64,000 nt of DNA from Paraburkholderia sacchari (GCF_000785435.2 NZ_JTDB02000001.1:1020499-1084498); one strand, 5' to 3'; counted from the stretch's first letter, positions 1 through 8,885 are shown. Translations and numbers: made by a program. Notes: generated from the letters alone by a model not told the origin.

Positions 1-129
1 GATGACGAGACGCTGCGTGAACGGCTTGCGCAGAATGGGCTGGCTGTGGCGCGTGAGCGTTTTGGCAAGGAGCAGTATGTGGAAGCGGTCGGGCGCGTGC
101 TGGATGGAGTGGTGACGCGCGCGCGATAG
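1..129 (+). CDS. C-terminal end of a probable glycosyltransferase (partial)
   Basis: An open frame enters from the left edge and stops with TAG, leaving 42 residues. They have the charged, helical character of the last helix of a family 4 glycosyltransferase (LRERLAQNGLAVARERF followed by a short amphipathic tail), where such helices pack back on the N-terminal domain. A strong terminator lies 43 bases downstream, so this is the last gene of its operon. The family call rests on the tail only and is tentative; nearby acyltransferase and galU genes would suit surface polysaccharide synthesis. Confidence 0.45.
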   Translation, partial: DDETLRERLAQNGLAVARERFGKEQYVEAVGRVLDGVVTRAR

Positions 130-171
130 GGGTTCGCAAAAGGGGCAAGGCCGTTGAAGCACGACGGCGAG

Positions 172-204
172 AGCGGGGCCATGAAAGTGGCCCCGCTATT
201 TTTT
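172..204 (+). terminator. Rho-independent terminator after the glycosyltransferase gene
   Basis: A perfect 10-bp stem (AGCGGGGCCA with TGGCCCCGCT) closes a 6-base loop and is followed by A and six T residues. It lies 43 bases after the stop of the upstream partial gene and reads on the plus strand. Confidence 0.9.
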
Positions 205-230
205 GAGCGCGACGCCAGGCGCGGGTGAAA

Positions 231-257
231 GAAAAAGGGCCGCTGATTTAGCGGCCC
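231..257 (-). terminator. Rho-independent terminator of the acyltransferase gene
   Basis: Read on the minus strand, an 8-bp GC-rich stem (GGGCCGCT with AGCGGCCC, 5-base loop) is followed by TTTTTCTTTC. It lies about 50 bases beyond the minus-strand acyltransferase stop. Together with the plus-strand terminator at 172-204 it separates the two convergent genes. Confidence 0.85.
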
Positions 258-307
258 AATGTTCACGAGATAGCTGTGCGCAATCTAAAGCCTGCTTCCC
301 ACACCCC

Positions 308-1483
308 TCACGCAGCCCGCTTGCGCAGCCGCGCAGCAACATTAAGCGCCGGCAACTCAAAGAGCCGATAAAACACCCACGCAACCGGCAGCACGGCGAG
401 CGTGAAGCCGAATGAAGCCCAGATCGAGGTTTGCAGGGCCGAGCGGAACAGCAGCGAGCCGAGCAGCACGAAAAGCGGCAAGTGAATCAGGTAGAGCGAA
501 TAGCTGAACGCGCCGAGCTTCGAAAATACTTGCATGATTGCACCGCGCGTCGTGGCCGGTCGCGCGAGGGCCTTCACGAGATAGCACGCGAAAGAGCAGG
601 CCCAAAGCTGGAATGCGCCGTACTGCCCGAAGTGAAACGCCACGCAGCCCGCCACTGCGAAAAGCGCCGAAGCCACATAGGCGAAGCGGAATCCCTCCGA
701 ACCGCGCAAACGCGCTTCGGCAATCCACGCGCCGAGCATCCACGAGAACCAGTACGACGTGAAGAAAACGATGTCACGCGGCGCGAGCGTCAGCGCCGAA
801 ATCACGTTGATCGCAGCAATGCCGATGAGCACCGCATTGAGCCCGACGCGGCGGCGCACGGCGAAAAGCAGCGGATAGAGCAGGTAGAACTGCACTTCGA
901 GCGAAAGCGTCCAGAGCGCCCCGTTCGAACCGTAGGTCGGGCCCGCCACGCCTTGCAGCGAGATCAGGTTGACGAGGAACGCGCGTGGCCCGATGTCGAG
1001 AATCTTGTGGCTCACGGGCGTCAGCGTGAGGCTGAACGAATCGGCGGCGAAGGTGAGCACGAGCGCGGCTAGCAGCACGGGATAGATCCGCACGAAGCGG
1101 CGCAGCCAGAATTGGCCGGCGTCGAGCCGGAAATCGGGGTTCTTCAGCAGGCGCGCCGCGCCGCTGCGGTGAATGCAATAGCCGCTGATGACAAAAAAAA
1201 TCGGCACGCCGGCCGATCCCCACGCGACAGGCAGCGTGAGCCAGGCGGCGATCGTGCCGGGGCTCGCCAGGCTCGCGTGAGTCTGGTGAAAAGCGCCCAT
1301 GCCGATCCAGGTGACCTGGCGGCAATGGAAATACGCCACCAGCAAGGCAGCGAAGCCGCGCAGCGCATCGATCAGGTGATCGTTCGCGGCGGCGTTGGCA
1401 AACCCGCTGGCCGCTGCAGGCCTCGCGGCAGCGGGCATGGCGGTTGCTCGGGGTACGACGGTTTCGAGTGCGGGATCGCTCAT
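308..1483 (-). CDS. Acyltransferase family 3 (OafA/YrhL-like) membrane protein
   Basis: A 391-residue protein with about ten hydrophobic segments, the normal size for the acyltransferase-3 family. After a roughly 35-residue Ala-rich cytoplasmic tail comes the family's opening motif (IDALRGFAALLVAYFHC), with the conserved Arg of the first helix and the His at its periplasmic end. Later helices carry typical family patterns such as FFVISGYCI and LEVQFYLLYPL. Members transfer acetyl or other acyl groups onto sugars of O-antigen, exopolysaccharide or secreted oligosaccharides at the inner membrane. The acceptor cannot be told from sequence. No clear ribosome site precedes the chosen ATG, so the N-terminal tail could be shorter. 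Confidence 0.9.
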   Translation of the reverse strand: MSDPALETVVPRATAMPAAARPAAASGFANAAANDHLIDALRGFAALLVAYFHCRQVTWIGMGAFHQTHASLASPGTIAAWLTLPVAWGSAGVPIFFVISGYCIHRSGAARLLKNPDFRLDAGQFWLRRFVRIYPVLLAALVLTFAADSFSLTLTPVSHKILDIGPRAFLVNLISLQGVAGPTYGSNGALWTLSLEVQFYLLYPLLFAVRRRVGLNAVLIGIAAINVISALTLAPRDIVFFTSYWFSWMLGAWIAEARLRGSEGFRFAYVASALFAVAGCVAFHFGQYGAFQLWACSFACYLVKALARPATTRGAIMQVFSKLGAFSYSLYLIHLPLFVLLGSLLFRSALQTSIWASFGFTLAVLPVAWVFYRLFELPALNVAARLRKRAA

Positions 1484-1716
1484 TGGGGCGTGGCGTGCGT
1501 GATAGTAGGAGGCTACCTGGCGATCATAGGAGCCTCACGCGGGGAAATTATGCGAAATTTTTTCAAAAAGTATTCAAAGCAATTATCTGAAATGACGTAA
1601 AAAATCCGCAATCGCACCGAAATCGGAAAATAAAATCTTGTAACGCGAAAGCGGTTTATTTGTGTGATTTGAAATGCTAGTTTGATGGGGATCGCCTTAG
1701 GTCGATGGAGATTTCG

Positions 1717-1860
1717 ATGAACCTGCATTTGCTGGCCGGCATTGCCGTGCTATTGATTCTCGTCGCGGTGTCGGCGTATCGCGAGGCGCTGCGCAACGAG
1801 CCTATCCGGCGTTCGCGCACGCAAACGGGCGGCTTGCCGCCCGCCGACGAAGTCGAGTAG
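1717..1860 (+). CDS. Small single-pass membrane protein, 47 aa
   Basis: An open frame of 47 residues with one hydrophobic helix at about residues 4-20 (LLAGIAVLLILVAVSA), then a charged Arg-rich tail ending PPADEVE. The ATG at 1717 is preceded by GGAG six bases upstream; an in-frame ATG at 1705 has a poorer site. The sequence before it is markedly AT-richer than the genes around, as expected of a promoter region. I do not recognise a family. Its topology (short outside end, long cytoplasmic tail) and its position as a single gene are all that can be said. Confidence 0.55.
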   Translation: MNLHLLAGIAVLLILVAVSAYREALRNEPIRRSRTQTGGLPPADEVE

Positions 1861-2182
1861 ACTGCGCGGCCTGCGATATCCGAATTGCGTCGCCATATGG
1901 CGCCATGATTGCAAATCGGTTTGAAGCCTGCTTGCTTGCCGGCTGGAATAATGGAAAACCGGATCAGGAAATTCATGCCGATTATCCGGAGCGTATGGCA
2001 ACCAATCAGGAAATAATTTCCGCCAGTCTGTTTGATCTTCGCAATCGGAATTTCGTCCAATTTTTTCGCGCTGGACGGACCCGACCCTTTTGAAAATAAA
2101 AACTGCCCCATAGACCCTCGGGGACGCCGGCTTGCCTTGCTGCGAGACCGTTACTCAAACGATCGAAGTGGGAATGAACATC
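1861..2182. other. Intergenic region upstream of galU, no supported gene
   Basis: These 322 bases are AT-richer than their surroundings. They contain a perfect 12-bp palindrome (CGCCATATGGCG at 1891-1902). An open frame at 1905-2093 has no ribosome site and no recognisable protein features. The galU promoter must lie here, but I see no convincing -35/-10 pair. Confidence 0.5.
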
Positions 2183-3073
2183 ATGCTCAAAGTTACCAAA
2201 GCGGTATTTCCTGTTGCGGGCCTCGGTACGCGCTTCTTGCCTGCCACCAAGGCTAGCCCCAAGGAGATGCTGCCGATCGTCGACAAGCCGCTCATTCAAT
2301 ACGCGGTGGAAGAGGCGATTGCCGCGGGAATCACCGAAATGATCTTCGTGACCGGCCGCAGCAAACGCGCGATCGAAGATCATTTCGACAAGTCGTACGA
2401 GATCGAAGCCGAGCTCGAAGCGCGTAACAAGCAGAAGCTGCTCGATCTGGTGCGTAGCATCAAGCCGGCCAACGTAGACTGCTTCTACGTGCGCCAGGCT
2501 GAAGCGCTGGGCCTCGGCCACGCCGTCATGTGCGCTGAAAAGCTCGTAGGCGGCCAGCCGTTCGCCGTGATTCTCGCCGACGACCTGCTTTATAGCCCCA
2601 AGCCGGTCATGAAGCAGCTCGTCGACACTTTCAACCACTATCACAGCTCGATCGTGGGTGTGGAATCGATCGCGCGCGAAAACAGCGCCTCGTACGGCAT
2701 CGTCGATGGCCGCGAGTGGGAAGAAGACGTGTTCAAGCTTTCGGGCATCGTGGAAAAGCCGGCGCCGGAAGTCGCGCCTTCGAATCTGGGTGTGGTCGGC
2801 CGCTATGTGCTAATGCCGACGATCTTCAATCACCTGCGTTCGCTCAAGCCGGGCGCGGGCGGCGAGCTTCAGCTCACCGACGCGCTGCAATCGCTCCTCA
2901 CGGAAGAGCAGGTGCTTGCGTATCGCTACATGGGCACGCGTTTCGATTGCGGCAGCAAGATCGGCTATCTGAAGGCCACGGTTGAATTCGCGCTGCGCCA
3001 TCCCGAGGTGAAGGATGAATTCGAGGCCTATTTGCAGAACCACCTGCCGCAGGCATTGGCTGCAGCCGCCTGA
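2183..3073 (+). CDS. galU: UTP-glucose-1-phosphate uridylyltransferase
   Basis: The enzyme makes UDP-glucose from UTP and glucose-1-phosphate, feeding exopolysaccharide, LPS and trehalose synthesis in the cytoplasm. The nucleotide-binding signature lies at the N-terminus (FPVAGLGTRFLPATK), followed directly by the SPKEMLPIVDKPLIQYAVEE stretch typical of bacterial GalU. Later family blocks are LGLGHAV, ADDLL, GELQLTDAL and the late GTRFDCGSKIGYLKA block. Length (296 aa) is normal. I start at MLKVTKAV because homologues begin there and GTGGGA sits about nine bases upstream; in-frame ATGs at 2132 and 2174 would add 17 or 3 residues. A terminator follows. Confidence 0.96.
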   Translation: MLKVTKAVFPVAGLGTRFLPATKASPKEMLPIVDKPLIQYAVEEAIAAGITEMIFVTGRSKRAIEDHFDKSYEIEAELEARNKQKLLDLVRSIKPANVDCFYVRQAEALGLGHAVMCAEKLVGGQPFAVILADDLLYSPKPVMKQLVDTFNHYHSSIVGVESIARENSASYGIVDGREWEEDVFKLSGIVEKPAPEVAPSNLGVVGRYVLMPTIFNHLRSLKPGAGGELQLTDALQSLLTEEQVLAYRYMGTRFDCGSKIGYLKATVEFALRHPEVKDEFEAYLQNHLPQALAAAA

Positions 3074-3105
3074 GCCCCGCATAGACACACGTTAGCTATC
3101 CTTAT

Positions 3106-3144
3106 AAAAGCACGCAGCGCGCGTTGGTGCGCAGCGTGCTTTTT
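3106..3144 (+). terminator. Rho-independent terminator after galU
   Basis: A perfect 10-bp inverted repeat (AAAAGCACGC with GCGTGCTTTT) flanks an 18-base loop and ends in a run of five T. It starts 33 bases after the galU stop. The A/T flanks make it usable in both directions. Confidence 0.8.
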
Positions 3145-3203
3145 GCGCTTTCCGGCCTCGCTGCGAGGAAATGCCGCATCAGCACGGACGCTCCGACGCA
3201 TAT

Positions 3204-3226
3204 AAGATGCAATTAAAATACATCTT
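3204..3226. promoter_or_regulatory. NsrR-type operator in front of nnrS
   Basis: A 23-bp inverted repeat made of AAGATGCAATT, a single A, and AAATACATCTT. The published NsrR consensus is two 11-mers AANATGCATTT in inverted orientation one base apart; only one position in each half departs from it. It ends 17 bases before the nnrS start codon, so a bound repressor would block the promoter or the first transcribed bases. NsrR is an Fe-S nitric-oxide sensor, and nnrS is a known member of its regulon in other proteobacteria. The regulator gene is not in this window. Confidence 0.8.
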
Positions 3227-3243
3227 TGTGCCGGAGAGCGATC

Positions 3244-4440
3244 ATGAATCTGTACCAGATCGGTGAGCCGCCAGCGCGTGCGCCGCGTGGGTTCGCATTG
3301 TGGGCGCTCGGCTTTCGCCCGTTCTACCTGGGCGGCGCGCTCTTTGGCAGTGCCGCCATGCTGGCCTGGCTGGCCGAACTCGGCGGGCATCCGCTGCCGA
3401 ATTTGCATCCGTATCTGCCGGGCATGCTCTGGCATGTCCATGAAATGATCTTCGGCTTTGCTGCCGCAATCGTGGCCGGCTTTCTGCTGACCGCGGTGCG
3501 CGCATGGACCTCTATTACGCCCGCCCAGGGCAAGTCGCTCGCGGCGTTGTGGCTGTTGTGGCTCGCTGGGCGGTTGGCGGTGGGGTATGCGCCGCCAGTG
3601 GCCGCGATGGCCGTCGACGTGGCGTTCTTGCCGGTTTGTGCGCTCGTGTTGCTGCGTGTGCTCGTGCATGCGAAGAACCGCCACAACATCTTCCTGCCTG
3701 TTGCGTTGGGGCTGCTCGCGCTGACCAACCTGGCCTTTCATCTGGCCGCAATCCTGGCGCGCCCCGACTGGGCCCTGCATGGCGCGTATATCGCGGTCGG
3801 ATTGCTCGTGATGTTCGTCACGATCATCGGCGGGCGCATCATTCCGTCCTTTACCGTGAACGCCGTTCCCGGTTATGCCTTTCGCCGCTGGCGTTTTGTC
3901 GAAGCGGCCGTGCTGCCGTTGACCGCGCTCGCGTTCGTGCTCGACGGCTTCGGCGCACCGGGCCCTACGATTGCCATCGCCGCCGCGCTTGCTGCATGCG
4001 CGCAAGGCGTGCGCATTTTGGGTTGGCGTTCGTGGCGCGCCGGCAATCGTCCCATTCTTGCCATCCTGCACATCGCCTATGCGTGGATACCGCTCGGCTT
4101 TGCGATGCTCGCGCTCGCGGCGCTGGGCCTCGTCGGGCATTCGCTCGCGATTCATGCGTTCACGGTGGGTGCGATCGGCTGCGCCATCGTGGCGATGATC
4201 ACGCGCACCGCGCGCGGCCATACTGGCCGGCCGCTAAAAACGGGACATGCCGAGCACGTTTGTTACAGCTTGCTCGTGCTTGCGGCGATCCTGCGCGTGC
4301 TGGTTCCCGTGCTCTGGCCGCAGCAGATGCTGCTGGCTATCGAATTTTCGGGCGCTTGCTGGATCGTTGCGTTTGCTGTGTATTGCGGACGCTATGCCAG
4401 CTGGCTCTGGAGTCCTCGTCTGGACGGTAAGGAAGGCTAA
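3244..4440 (+). CDS. nnrS: NnrS family haem-copper membrane protein (nitric oxide response)
   Basis: A 398-residue protein with about twelve hydrophobic segments, the size and profile of NnrS. Family features include the N-terminal FRPFYLGGALF stretch, LWHVHEMIFGF with paired His residues that are likely metal ligands, GGRIIPSFTVNA, and HAFTVGAIG followed by MITRTARGHTGRPL. NnrS proteins protect cells against nitrosative stress by limiting formation of iron-nitrosyl complexes. The start at 3244 follows GGAGAG with six-base spacing. Control by NO through the adjacent NsrR-type site is likely. No denitrification genes are visible nearby, so the role is probably detoxification. Confidence 0.93.
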   Translation: MNLYQIGEPPARAPRGFALWALGFRPFYLGGALFGSAAMLAWLAELGGHPLPNLHPYLPGMLWHVHEMIFGFAAAIVAGFLLTAVRAWTSITPAQGKSLAALWLLWLAGRLAVGYAPPVAAMAVDVAFLPVCALVLLRVLVHAKNRHNIFLPVALGLLALTNLAFHLAAILARPDWALHGAYIAVGLLVMFVTIIGGRIIPSFTVNAVPGYAFRRWRFVEAAVLPLTALAFVLDGFGAPGPTIAIAAALAACAQGVRILGWRSWRAGNRPILAILHIAYAWIPLGFAMLALAALGLVGHSLAIHAFTVGAIGCAIVAMITRTARGHTGRPLKTGHAEHVCYSLLVLAAILRVLVPVLWPQQMLLAIEFSGACWIVAFAVYCGRYASWLWSPRLDGKEG

Positions 4441-4698
4441 GAGAATTTGCTTCGAAGAAAATAGTCTCGTCAAGGCGCGCCCATCCGGGGTGACCGGCAC
4501 AGGCACGCGGCATGCTTGGCGAAGCGTTTTCCCATGCCCGCATGTACGTTCGGCATCTGCGTTCGGCTCGCGGGAAAGATGCTCGATGCATCGATAACCA
4601 TGGCGTGGGCGTCGGAGATGCACGCGGCGCGTGGAACTCGCATAATCTGTTGCGTGTCCGAACGCGAACGCTTACGTGTTCATCGAGGAGATCCGTCC

Positions 4699-6351
4699 AT
4701 GACGAGGCATCCCGTATCAGATTCCGGCGCCAGCAATGAACACCCGGTGCCCGCCGGCGCGCAATGCATGGGTGCGTGCGATCCCGCAGAGCATTTCAAC
4801 GTCGTTGTGATCGTGCGTCGCCAGTCCGAGCGCGCATTCCGTGAACTGGTCGAACGGATCGCGACGGGCGCGCCGGGCGCGCAGCCGATTTCCCGCGAGC
4901 AATACGAGCAGCGCTTCAGCGCCGATGCCGCCGACGTCGCGCGAGTGGAGGCATTCGCAAAGACGCATGGCCTCGTGGTCGTGAAGGCCGATCGCGATAC
5001 GCGTCGCGTCGTGCTCTCCGGGACCGTGCAGCAATACAACGCGGCATTCGGCGTGGACTTGCAGCGCTTCGAGCATCAGGTCGGCAAGCTCAAGCAGCAC
5101 TTTCGCCAGCCCACTGGCCCCGTGCATCTTCCCGAAGACCTGCATGAGGTGATCACGGCCGTTGTCGGTCTCGACAGCCGCGCAAAGGTGCAGCCGCATT
5201 TCCGCATCGATTCCCAAACGCCCGCGACGCCTCCCGAGAAAGCCTCGCAACCGGGCGATGGCGTAGTGCATGCGCCGATCCGCGCCGCGCGCGCGGTGAG
5301 CCGTTCGTTCACGCCGCTGCAACTCGCTGAACTCTACGACTTTCCGCCCGGCGACGGCAAAGGCCAATGCATCGCCCTGATCGAGATGGGCGGCGGCTAT
5401 GCGCAATCCGATCTCGACGCCTATTTCAGCGCGCTGGGCGTGACGCGGCCGCGCGTGGAGGCCGTGTCGGTGGATCAGGCCACCAACGCGCCGAGCGGCG
5501 ACCCCAACGGACCTGATGCCGAGGTCACGCTCGATGTGGAGATTGCCGGCGCGCTCGCGCCTGGCGCGCTGATTGCCGTCTACTTTGCGCCGAACAGCGA
5601 AGCTGGTTTCGTCGATGCCGTGAGCGCGGCCTTGCACGACAGCCAGCGCAAGGCCGCGATCATTTCGATCAGTTGGGGCGCGCCTGAATCGATATGGTCG
5701 CAGCAGACGCTGGGCGCGCTCAACGATGCGTTGCAAACGGCTGTGGCGCTGGGCGTGACGGTGTGCTGCGCGTCGGGCGACAGCGGCTCTTCGGACGGCG
5801 TGACCGATGGCGCCGACCATGTCGACTTTCCCGCGTCCAGCCCCTATGCGCTCGGCTGCGGCGGCACGCAACTCACCGCTGCGAACGGCCGGATCACGCG
5901 CGAGACGGTGTGGGGCAGTGGCGCGAATGGCGCGACCGGCGGCGGCGTGAGCGCGACCTTCGCGGTGCCGGCGTGGCAGAAGGGTTTGAAGGTTTCGCGC
6001 GGCAGCGGCGCAGCGCGCGCGCTCGCGCTCGCGCGGCGCGGCGTGCCCGACGTGGCCGCCGATGCCGATCCCGCCACGGGCTACGAGGTGCACATCGGCG
6101 GGATGGACACCGTGGTGGGCGGCACGAGCGCCGTTGCGCCGCTCTGGGCCGCGCTCGTGGCGCGCATCAACGCGGGCAGCGGCAAGGCGGCCGGCTTCAT
6201 CAACGCGAAGCTCTACGCGCGGCCTGGCGCGTTCAACGACATCACGAGCGGCAGCAATGGCGACTACGCGGCGCGGCCTGGCTGGGACGCATGCACGGGG
6301 TTGGGCACGCCCGTGGGCACCCGGGTGGCGGCCGCGATCGGCTCGGCGTAG
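4699..6351 (+). CDS. Sedolisin-type acid peptidase (S53), pro-kumamolisin domain
   Basis: A 550-residue serine-carboxyl peptidase. Residues about 30-190 form the pro-kumamolisin activation domain; the catalytic domain follows. The SED residues are visible: Glu275 and Asp279 in AEVTLDVE, Ser477 in GGTSAVAPLW, with the oxyanion Asp361 in ASGDSGSS. A C-terminal calcium site spans about 514-530 (FNDITSG...GWDACTG). These enzymes cleave proteins at acid pH after removing the propeptide. The ATG at 4699 has GAGGAG eight bases upstream. No signal peptide follows it, which is unusual for an enzyme normally secreted. The S10 gene starts 29 bases later, so the two are probably one operon. Confidence 0.93.
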   Translation: MTRHPVSDSGASNEHPVPAGAQCMGACDPAEHFNVVVIVRRQSERAFRELVERIATGAPGAQPISREQYEQRFSADAADVARVEAFAKTHGLVVVKADRDTRRVVLSGTVQQYNAAFGVDLQRFEHQVGKLKQHFRQPTGPVHLPEDLHEVITAVVGLDSRAKVQPHFRIDSQTPATPPEKASQPGDGVVHAPIRAARAVSRSFTPLQLAELYDFPPGDGKGQCIALIEMGGGYAQSDLDAYFSALGVTRPRVEAVSVDQATNAPSGDPNGPDAEVTLDVEIAGALAPGALIAVYFAPNSEAGFVDAVSAALHDSQRKAAIISISWGAPESIWSQQTLGALNDALQTAVALGVTVCCASGDSGSSDGVTDGADHVDFPASSPYALGCGGTQLTAANGRITRETVWGSGANGATGGGVSATFAVPAWQKGLKVSRGSGAARALALARRGVPDVAADADPATGYEVHIGGMDTVVGGTSAVAPLWAALVARINAGSGKAAGFINAKLYARPGAFNDITSGSNGDYAARPGWDACTGLGTPVGTRVAAAIGSA

Positions 6352-6380
6352 CATCGACGTACCACGGGCAAGGAGACGAC

Positions 6381-8057
6381 ATGAACGACAACGCTCAGTC
6401 CAATGGCGGTAAAAGCAAGGCGGCCAGCAGCAAAAAAAGCAAAGGCGGCAACGGCAAGCACCGCAGCCCGAGCGACCAGCCGTGTTTCGATCCCACTGCC
6501 TACGGCAACGGTCCCGACGACTTCGTGACCGACATGACCGAAAACGCCGCGGTCACGCATCATGCGATCCAGATCGGCGGCGAGGCGATTGCCTATACCG
6601 CGACCGCGGGCCATCTCGTCACGGTCGACCCGAGCAGTTCGCAGCCCAACGCGAAGATCTTCTACGTGGCGTTCACGAAGGACGGCGTGCAGGCGCAGGA
6701 CCGCGCCGTTACGTTCTTCTACAACGGCGGCCCGGGTTCTTCCTCGGTGTTCGTGCTGCTCGGCTCGTTCGCGCCCAAGCGCATCAAGACTTCCATGCCG
6801 GGCTTCACGCCGCCCGCGCCGTACACGCTCGAAGACAATCCGGACAGCCTGCTCGACAAGAGCGACCTGGTGTTCATCAATCCGGTGGGAACGGGTTACT
6901 CGGCGGCCATCGCGCCGCATCACAATCGCGACTTCTGGGGCGTGGACCAGGACGCGGACTCGCTCAAGCAGTTCATCAAGCGCTACCTGAGCGCGAACGA
7001 TCGCTGGAATTCCCCGAAGTTTCTTTTCGGAGAATCGTATGGCACGGCGCGCAGTTGCGTGCTCGCGTATCGCCTTCACGAAGACGGCGTGGATCTGAAC
7101 GGCATCACCTTGCAGTCCTCGATTCTGGACTACACGCAAAGCGGCAATCCGGTGGGCGCGCTGCCCACGGCGGCGGCCGACGCGTGGTACCACAAGCGGC
7201 TGGGCATGAAGCCCGTGTCAAAGGACCTGCAGACGTTCGTGGCCCAGGTCGCGCAATTCGCGCGCACAGACTACCGAGTGGCGCTGGAAAAATTCCCCGA
7301 TCCGAAAAATCGGGCGATTCCCGCCGCGCTCAAGAAACTTTCGCAATTCACGGGCATCGACACGCAGACACTCGAAGCGTGGAATCTCGATATCGCCGCT
7401 TATGACAGCCGGGGCAACTCGCTGTTTCTCACCACGCTGCTCAAGGACAAGGGCGTGGCGCTCGGCTCGTACGACGGCCGCGTGACCGCGATCGACACGG
7501 GCATTGCCGGCAACATCGACCCGAATGCGGGCGGCAACGACCCCACCATGACGGCGGTGAGCGGCGTGTACACGGCCATGTGGAACAGCTATCTGAACGA
7601 GACGCTCAAGTTCCGCACCAACTCGTCGTTCACGGACCTCAACGACCAGGCGTTCAAGAACTGGAACTTCGGCCATATCGACCCGACGGGCGCGCAAAAG
7701 GGCGTCGATGCGCAAGGCAACATCGTGCTCTACACGGCCGGCGACCTGGCTGCGGTGATGGCGCTGAATCCGGATTTGCGCGTGCTGTCGGCGAACGGCT
7801 ATTACGATTTCGTCACGCCGTTCTATCAGACCGTGATCGATCTGCAGATGATGCCGCTCGTGGACCAGAAGGTGCGCAACAACCTGAGCGCGCGGTTTTA
7901 TCCCTCGGGTCACATGGTGTATCTCGATGGGGCTTCACGCACGGCGCTCAAGGCCGATCTGGCGAAGCTCTACCAGGGCGCGGTGGCCGACCGGCCGGCG
8001 ATCGCGCGCATTCGTGCGCTGCAGCGCATGAGCACGATGAGCACCATGCACCACTGA
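6381..8057 (+). CDS. Serine carboxypeptidase-like protein (peptidase S10)
   Basis: A 558-residue alpha/beta-hydrolase of the S10 family, which removes C-terminal residues from peptides, usually at acid pH. The triad is readable as Ser219 (FGESYGTAR), Asp476 (GYYDFVTP) and His511 (SGHMVYLD). The oxyanion/substrate loop is FFYNGGPGSSSVF, and FINPVGTGYS is another family block. The first 35 residues are Lys/Ser/Gly-rich with no signal peptide or hydrophobic stretch. AAGGAG precedes the ATG by five bases. Pairing with an S53 endopeptidase would suit sequential peptide breakdown; export, if any, would need a non-classical route. Confidence 0.92.
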   Translation: MNDNAQSNGGKSKAASSKKSKGGNGKHRSPSDQPCFDPTAYGNGPDDFVTDMTENAAVTHHAIQIGGEAIAYTATAGHLVTVDPSSSQPNAKIFYVAFTKDGVQAQDRAVTFFYNGGPGSSSVFVLLGSFAPKRIKTSMPGFTPPAPYTLEDNPDSLLDKSDLVFINPVGTGYSAAIAPHHNRDFWGVDQDADSLKQFIKRYLSANDRWNSPKFLFGESYGTARSCVLAYRLHEDGVDLNGITLQSSILDYTQSGNPVGALPTAAADAWYHKRLGMKPVSKDLQTFVAQVAQFARTDYRVALEKFPDPKNRAIPAALKKLSQFTGIDTQTLEAWNLDIAAYDSRGNSLFLTTLLKDKGVALGSYDGRVTAIDTGIAGNIDPNAGGNDPTMTAVSGVYTAMWNSYLNETLKFRTNSSFTDLNDQAFKNWNFGHIDPTGAQKGVDAQGNIVLYTAGDLAAVMALNPDLRVLSANGYYDFVTPFYQTVIDLQMMPLVDQKVRNNLSARFYPSGHMVYLDGASRTALKADLAKLYQGAVADRPAIARIRALQRMSTMSTMHH

Positions 8058-8092
8058 CGGGCGATGCGGGGCGCGTGCGGCTAGCAGGGCGG

Positions 8093-8617
8093 CTAGTCCA
8101 TGCGTCCCCGCGCCATGGCCGTGAGGCACGCGCGCGCATCGCCCTGCACGATGCGTGCCGCGCACGCGATCATGAGGTTCTTCGACAGGCCGAAATCCTC
8201 CACGAGAAAACCGCGCTCGCATACCCGGCCCTGTGCGCACGGTTGCGAAGGCACGCGCTCGATCAGCGTGCCGGTGTCAGCCGAATAGGCCCAGATTTCC
8301 TTGCCGAGCGCGGCGGCAAAGCCAATCTCGAATGCCGTGCCCGAGTCGGGCTCGCCCGGGCCGCGAAAATCGTTGACATTCGCCATCACGATGTCCGCGC
8401 TGCGGATCGCGTCGATATTGGCGCGATAAATCCACGCGGCCTGGCGCGGGCCGTCGAGGTTTTCGGGCACGTGAACGTCGAGCGGGAAAAGGCCTTCGAA
8501 GCCGAATTCGCCGCAGATGGCGACCAGATGAGCGCCGTGCGCGAGCGCATCAGGTCGAAATACGTCGAAGCCGGCGAGATAGACACGCGGGCGGCGAGGC
8601 GAGGCGGCATGAGTCAT
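8093..8617 (-). CDS. Nucleoside 2-deoxyribosyltransferase family protein
   Basis: A 174-residue Rossmann-like protein. The N-terminal strand VYLAGFDVFRP, the middle ADIVMANVNDFRGP and the catalytic-site motif DSGTAFEIGFA (Asp91, Glu97) match the nucleoside 2-deoxyribosyltransferase family, where the Glu is the nucleophile in base exchange between deoxynucleosides. Size fits the family. The start at 8617 follows a strong GGAGGAG on the minus strand; an in-frame ATG at 8707 adds 30 residues without family likeness. It converges with the S10 gene and diverges from the MFS gene. The true substrate is unknown; some family members are nucleotide hydrolases instead. Confidence 0.85.
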   Translation of the reverse strand: MTHAASPRRPRVYLAGFDVFRPDALAHGAHLVAICGEFGFEGLFPLDVHVPENLDGPRQAAWIYRANIDAIRSADIVMANVNDFRGPGEPDSGTAFEIGFAAALGKEIWAYSADTGTLIERVPSQPCAQGRVCERGFLVEDFGLSKNLMIACAARIVQGDARACLTAMARGRMD

Positions 8618-8709
8618 GGCTCCTCCATGCAATGTGTCCGATACGAAACTCATTGACGATTCTAGCCAGGTGCCGGGCCCGACCGCAGGTTCGTCATGCT
8701 TACACAAAG

Positions 8710-8739
8710 TTGACAGTGCCGATTGCGCGCCGCTACGAT
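8710..8739 (+). promoter_or_regulatory. Probable sigma-70 promoter for the MFS gene
   Basis: TTGACA at 8710-8715 and TACGAT at 8734-8739 are separated by 18 bases. Transcription would start near 8746 and leave a 5' untranslated leader of about 140 bases before the MFS transporter. Confidence 0.5.
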
Positions 8740-8885
8740 TATGCGCCTTGCGGGCGTTGCATGGCGCGGGGCGTGACCGATAACATTCGAGCCGGGAACG
8801 TCAGGCATAAGGCCCGATTTTTCGACCCGCGCCGCTTGCACGAGTTTGAACCGCCCCAGCACGTCAGCCCCACGATGTGGAGACC

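Noticed and set aside
1905..2093. 62-codon open frame upstream of galU
   Set aside because: No ribosome site, no hydrophobic or family pattern, and it lies where the galU promoter should be.
3028..4221. 397-codon minus-strand frame opposite nnrS
   Set aside because: It crosses the galU terminator and the NsrR site and has shadow-like composition.
4717..6354. 545-codon minus-strand frame opposite the S53 gene
   Set aside because: Shadow of a well-supported peptidase; no motif or ribosome site.
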